The notes beneath the pieces were generated by a model. It ran no database searches and was not told where the DNA came from. It worked only from the letters and a program-made list of their open reading frames with translations. This document shows, piece by piece, positions 6,257 through 6,309 of a DNA stretch of 6,309 bases; position 1 is the stretch's first letter; the number at the start of each line of letters is the position of its first letter. The position numbers and the translations under genes were made by a program. Origin of the DNA: Deltaproteobacteria bacterium (GTDB lineage: Bacteria > Desulfobacterota > Desulfobacteria > Desulfobacterales > Desulfatirhabdiaceae); NCBI GenBank assembly GCA_026388755.1, contig JAPLJE010000587.1, forward strand, positions 1-6,309, given 5' to 3'.

Positions 6257-6309
6257 CCGCTCAGCTTCGCCGGATGATCGTCAATCACCCAAAATTCCAT
6301 GTTAAATCA

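Overview
The window comes from a Gram-negative bacterium of moderate GC content, most likely a proteobacterium in the broad sense. The first 36 residues of EF-Tu look to me like a sulfate-reducer/deltaproteobacterial (Desulfobacterota) sequence, but that is memory-based inference. The two halves of the window are transcribed divergently from a gene-free stretch at about 784-1197.

Left half, minus strand: four tRNA genes, read in transcription order as tRNA-Thr(UGU), tRNA-Tyr(GUA), tRNA-Gly(UCC) and tRNA-Thr(GGU), followed by the 5' end of a tuf gene for elongation factor Tu that runs off the left edge. This is the same order as the thrU-tyrU-glyT-thrT-tufB operon of E. coli. All four tRNA genes encode their CCA end. 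A promoter candidate (TTGGAA-16-TATAAA) lies just upstream of the first tRNA. Two spacers hold clear secondary structure: a 7-bp hairpin directly after the first tRNA, and a 100-nt three-way-junction-like inverted repeat in the unusually long Tyr-Gly spacer.

Right half, plus strand: three genes. The first (1198-3861) is a large inner-membrane protein that joins a periplasmic family GH17 beta-glucanase/transglycosylase domain to a processive family GT2 glucan synthase, the architecture of Pseudomonas NdvB-type cyclic beta-1,3-glucan synthases. The second (3986-5938) is a complete SbmA/BacA/YddA-type ABC transporter with the permease and ATPase on one chain and an unusually long hydrophobic N-terminus. 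The third (6050-6256) is a small YwbE-family protein of unknown function. The gaps between these genes are 124 and 111 nt with no clear terminator, so a loose operon is possible but not shown.

The most interesting hypothesis is that the GH17-GT2 synthase and the neighbouring ABC transporter form a glucan-related envelope module. This is inferred from adjacency only. The window otherwise looks like ordinary chromosome: no CRISPR array, insertion sequence or phage gene is visible.
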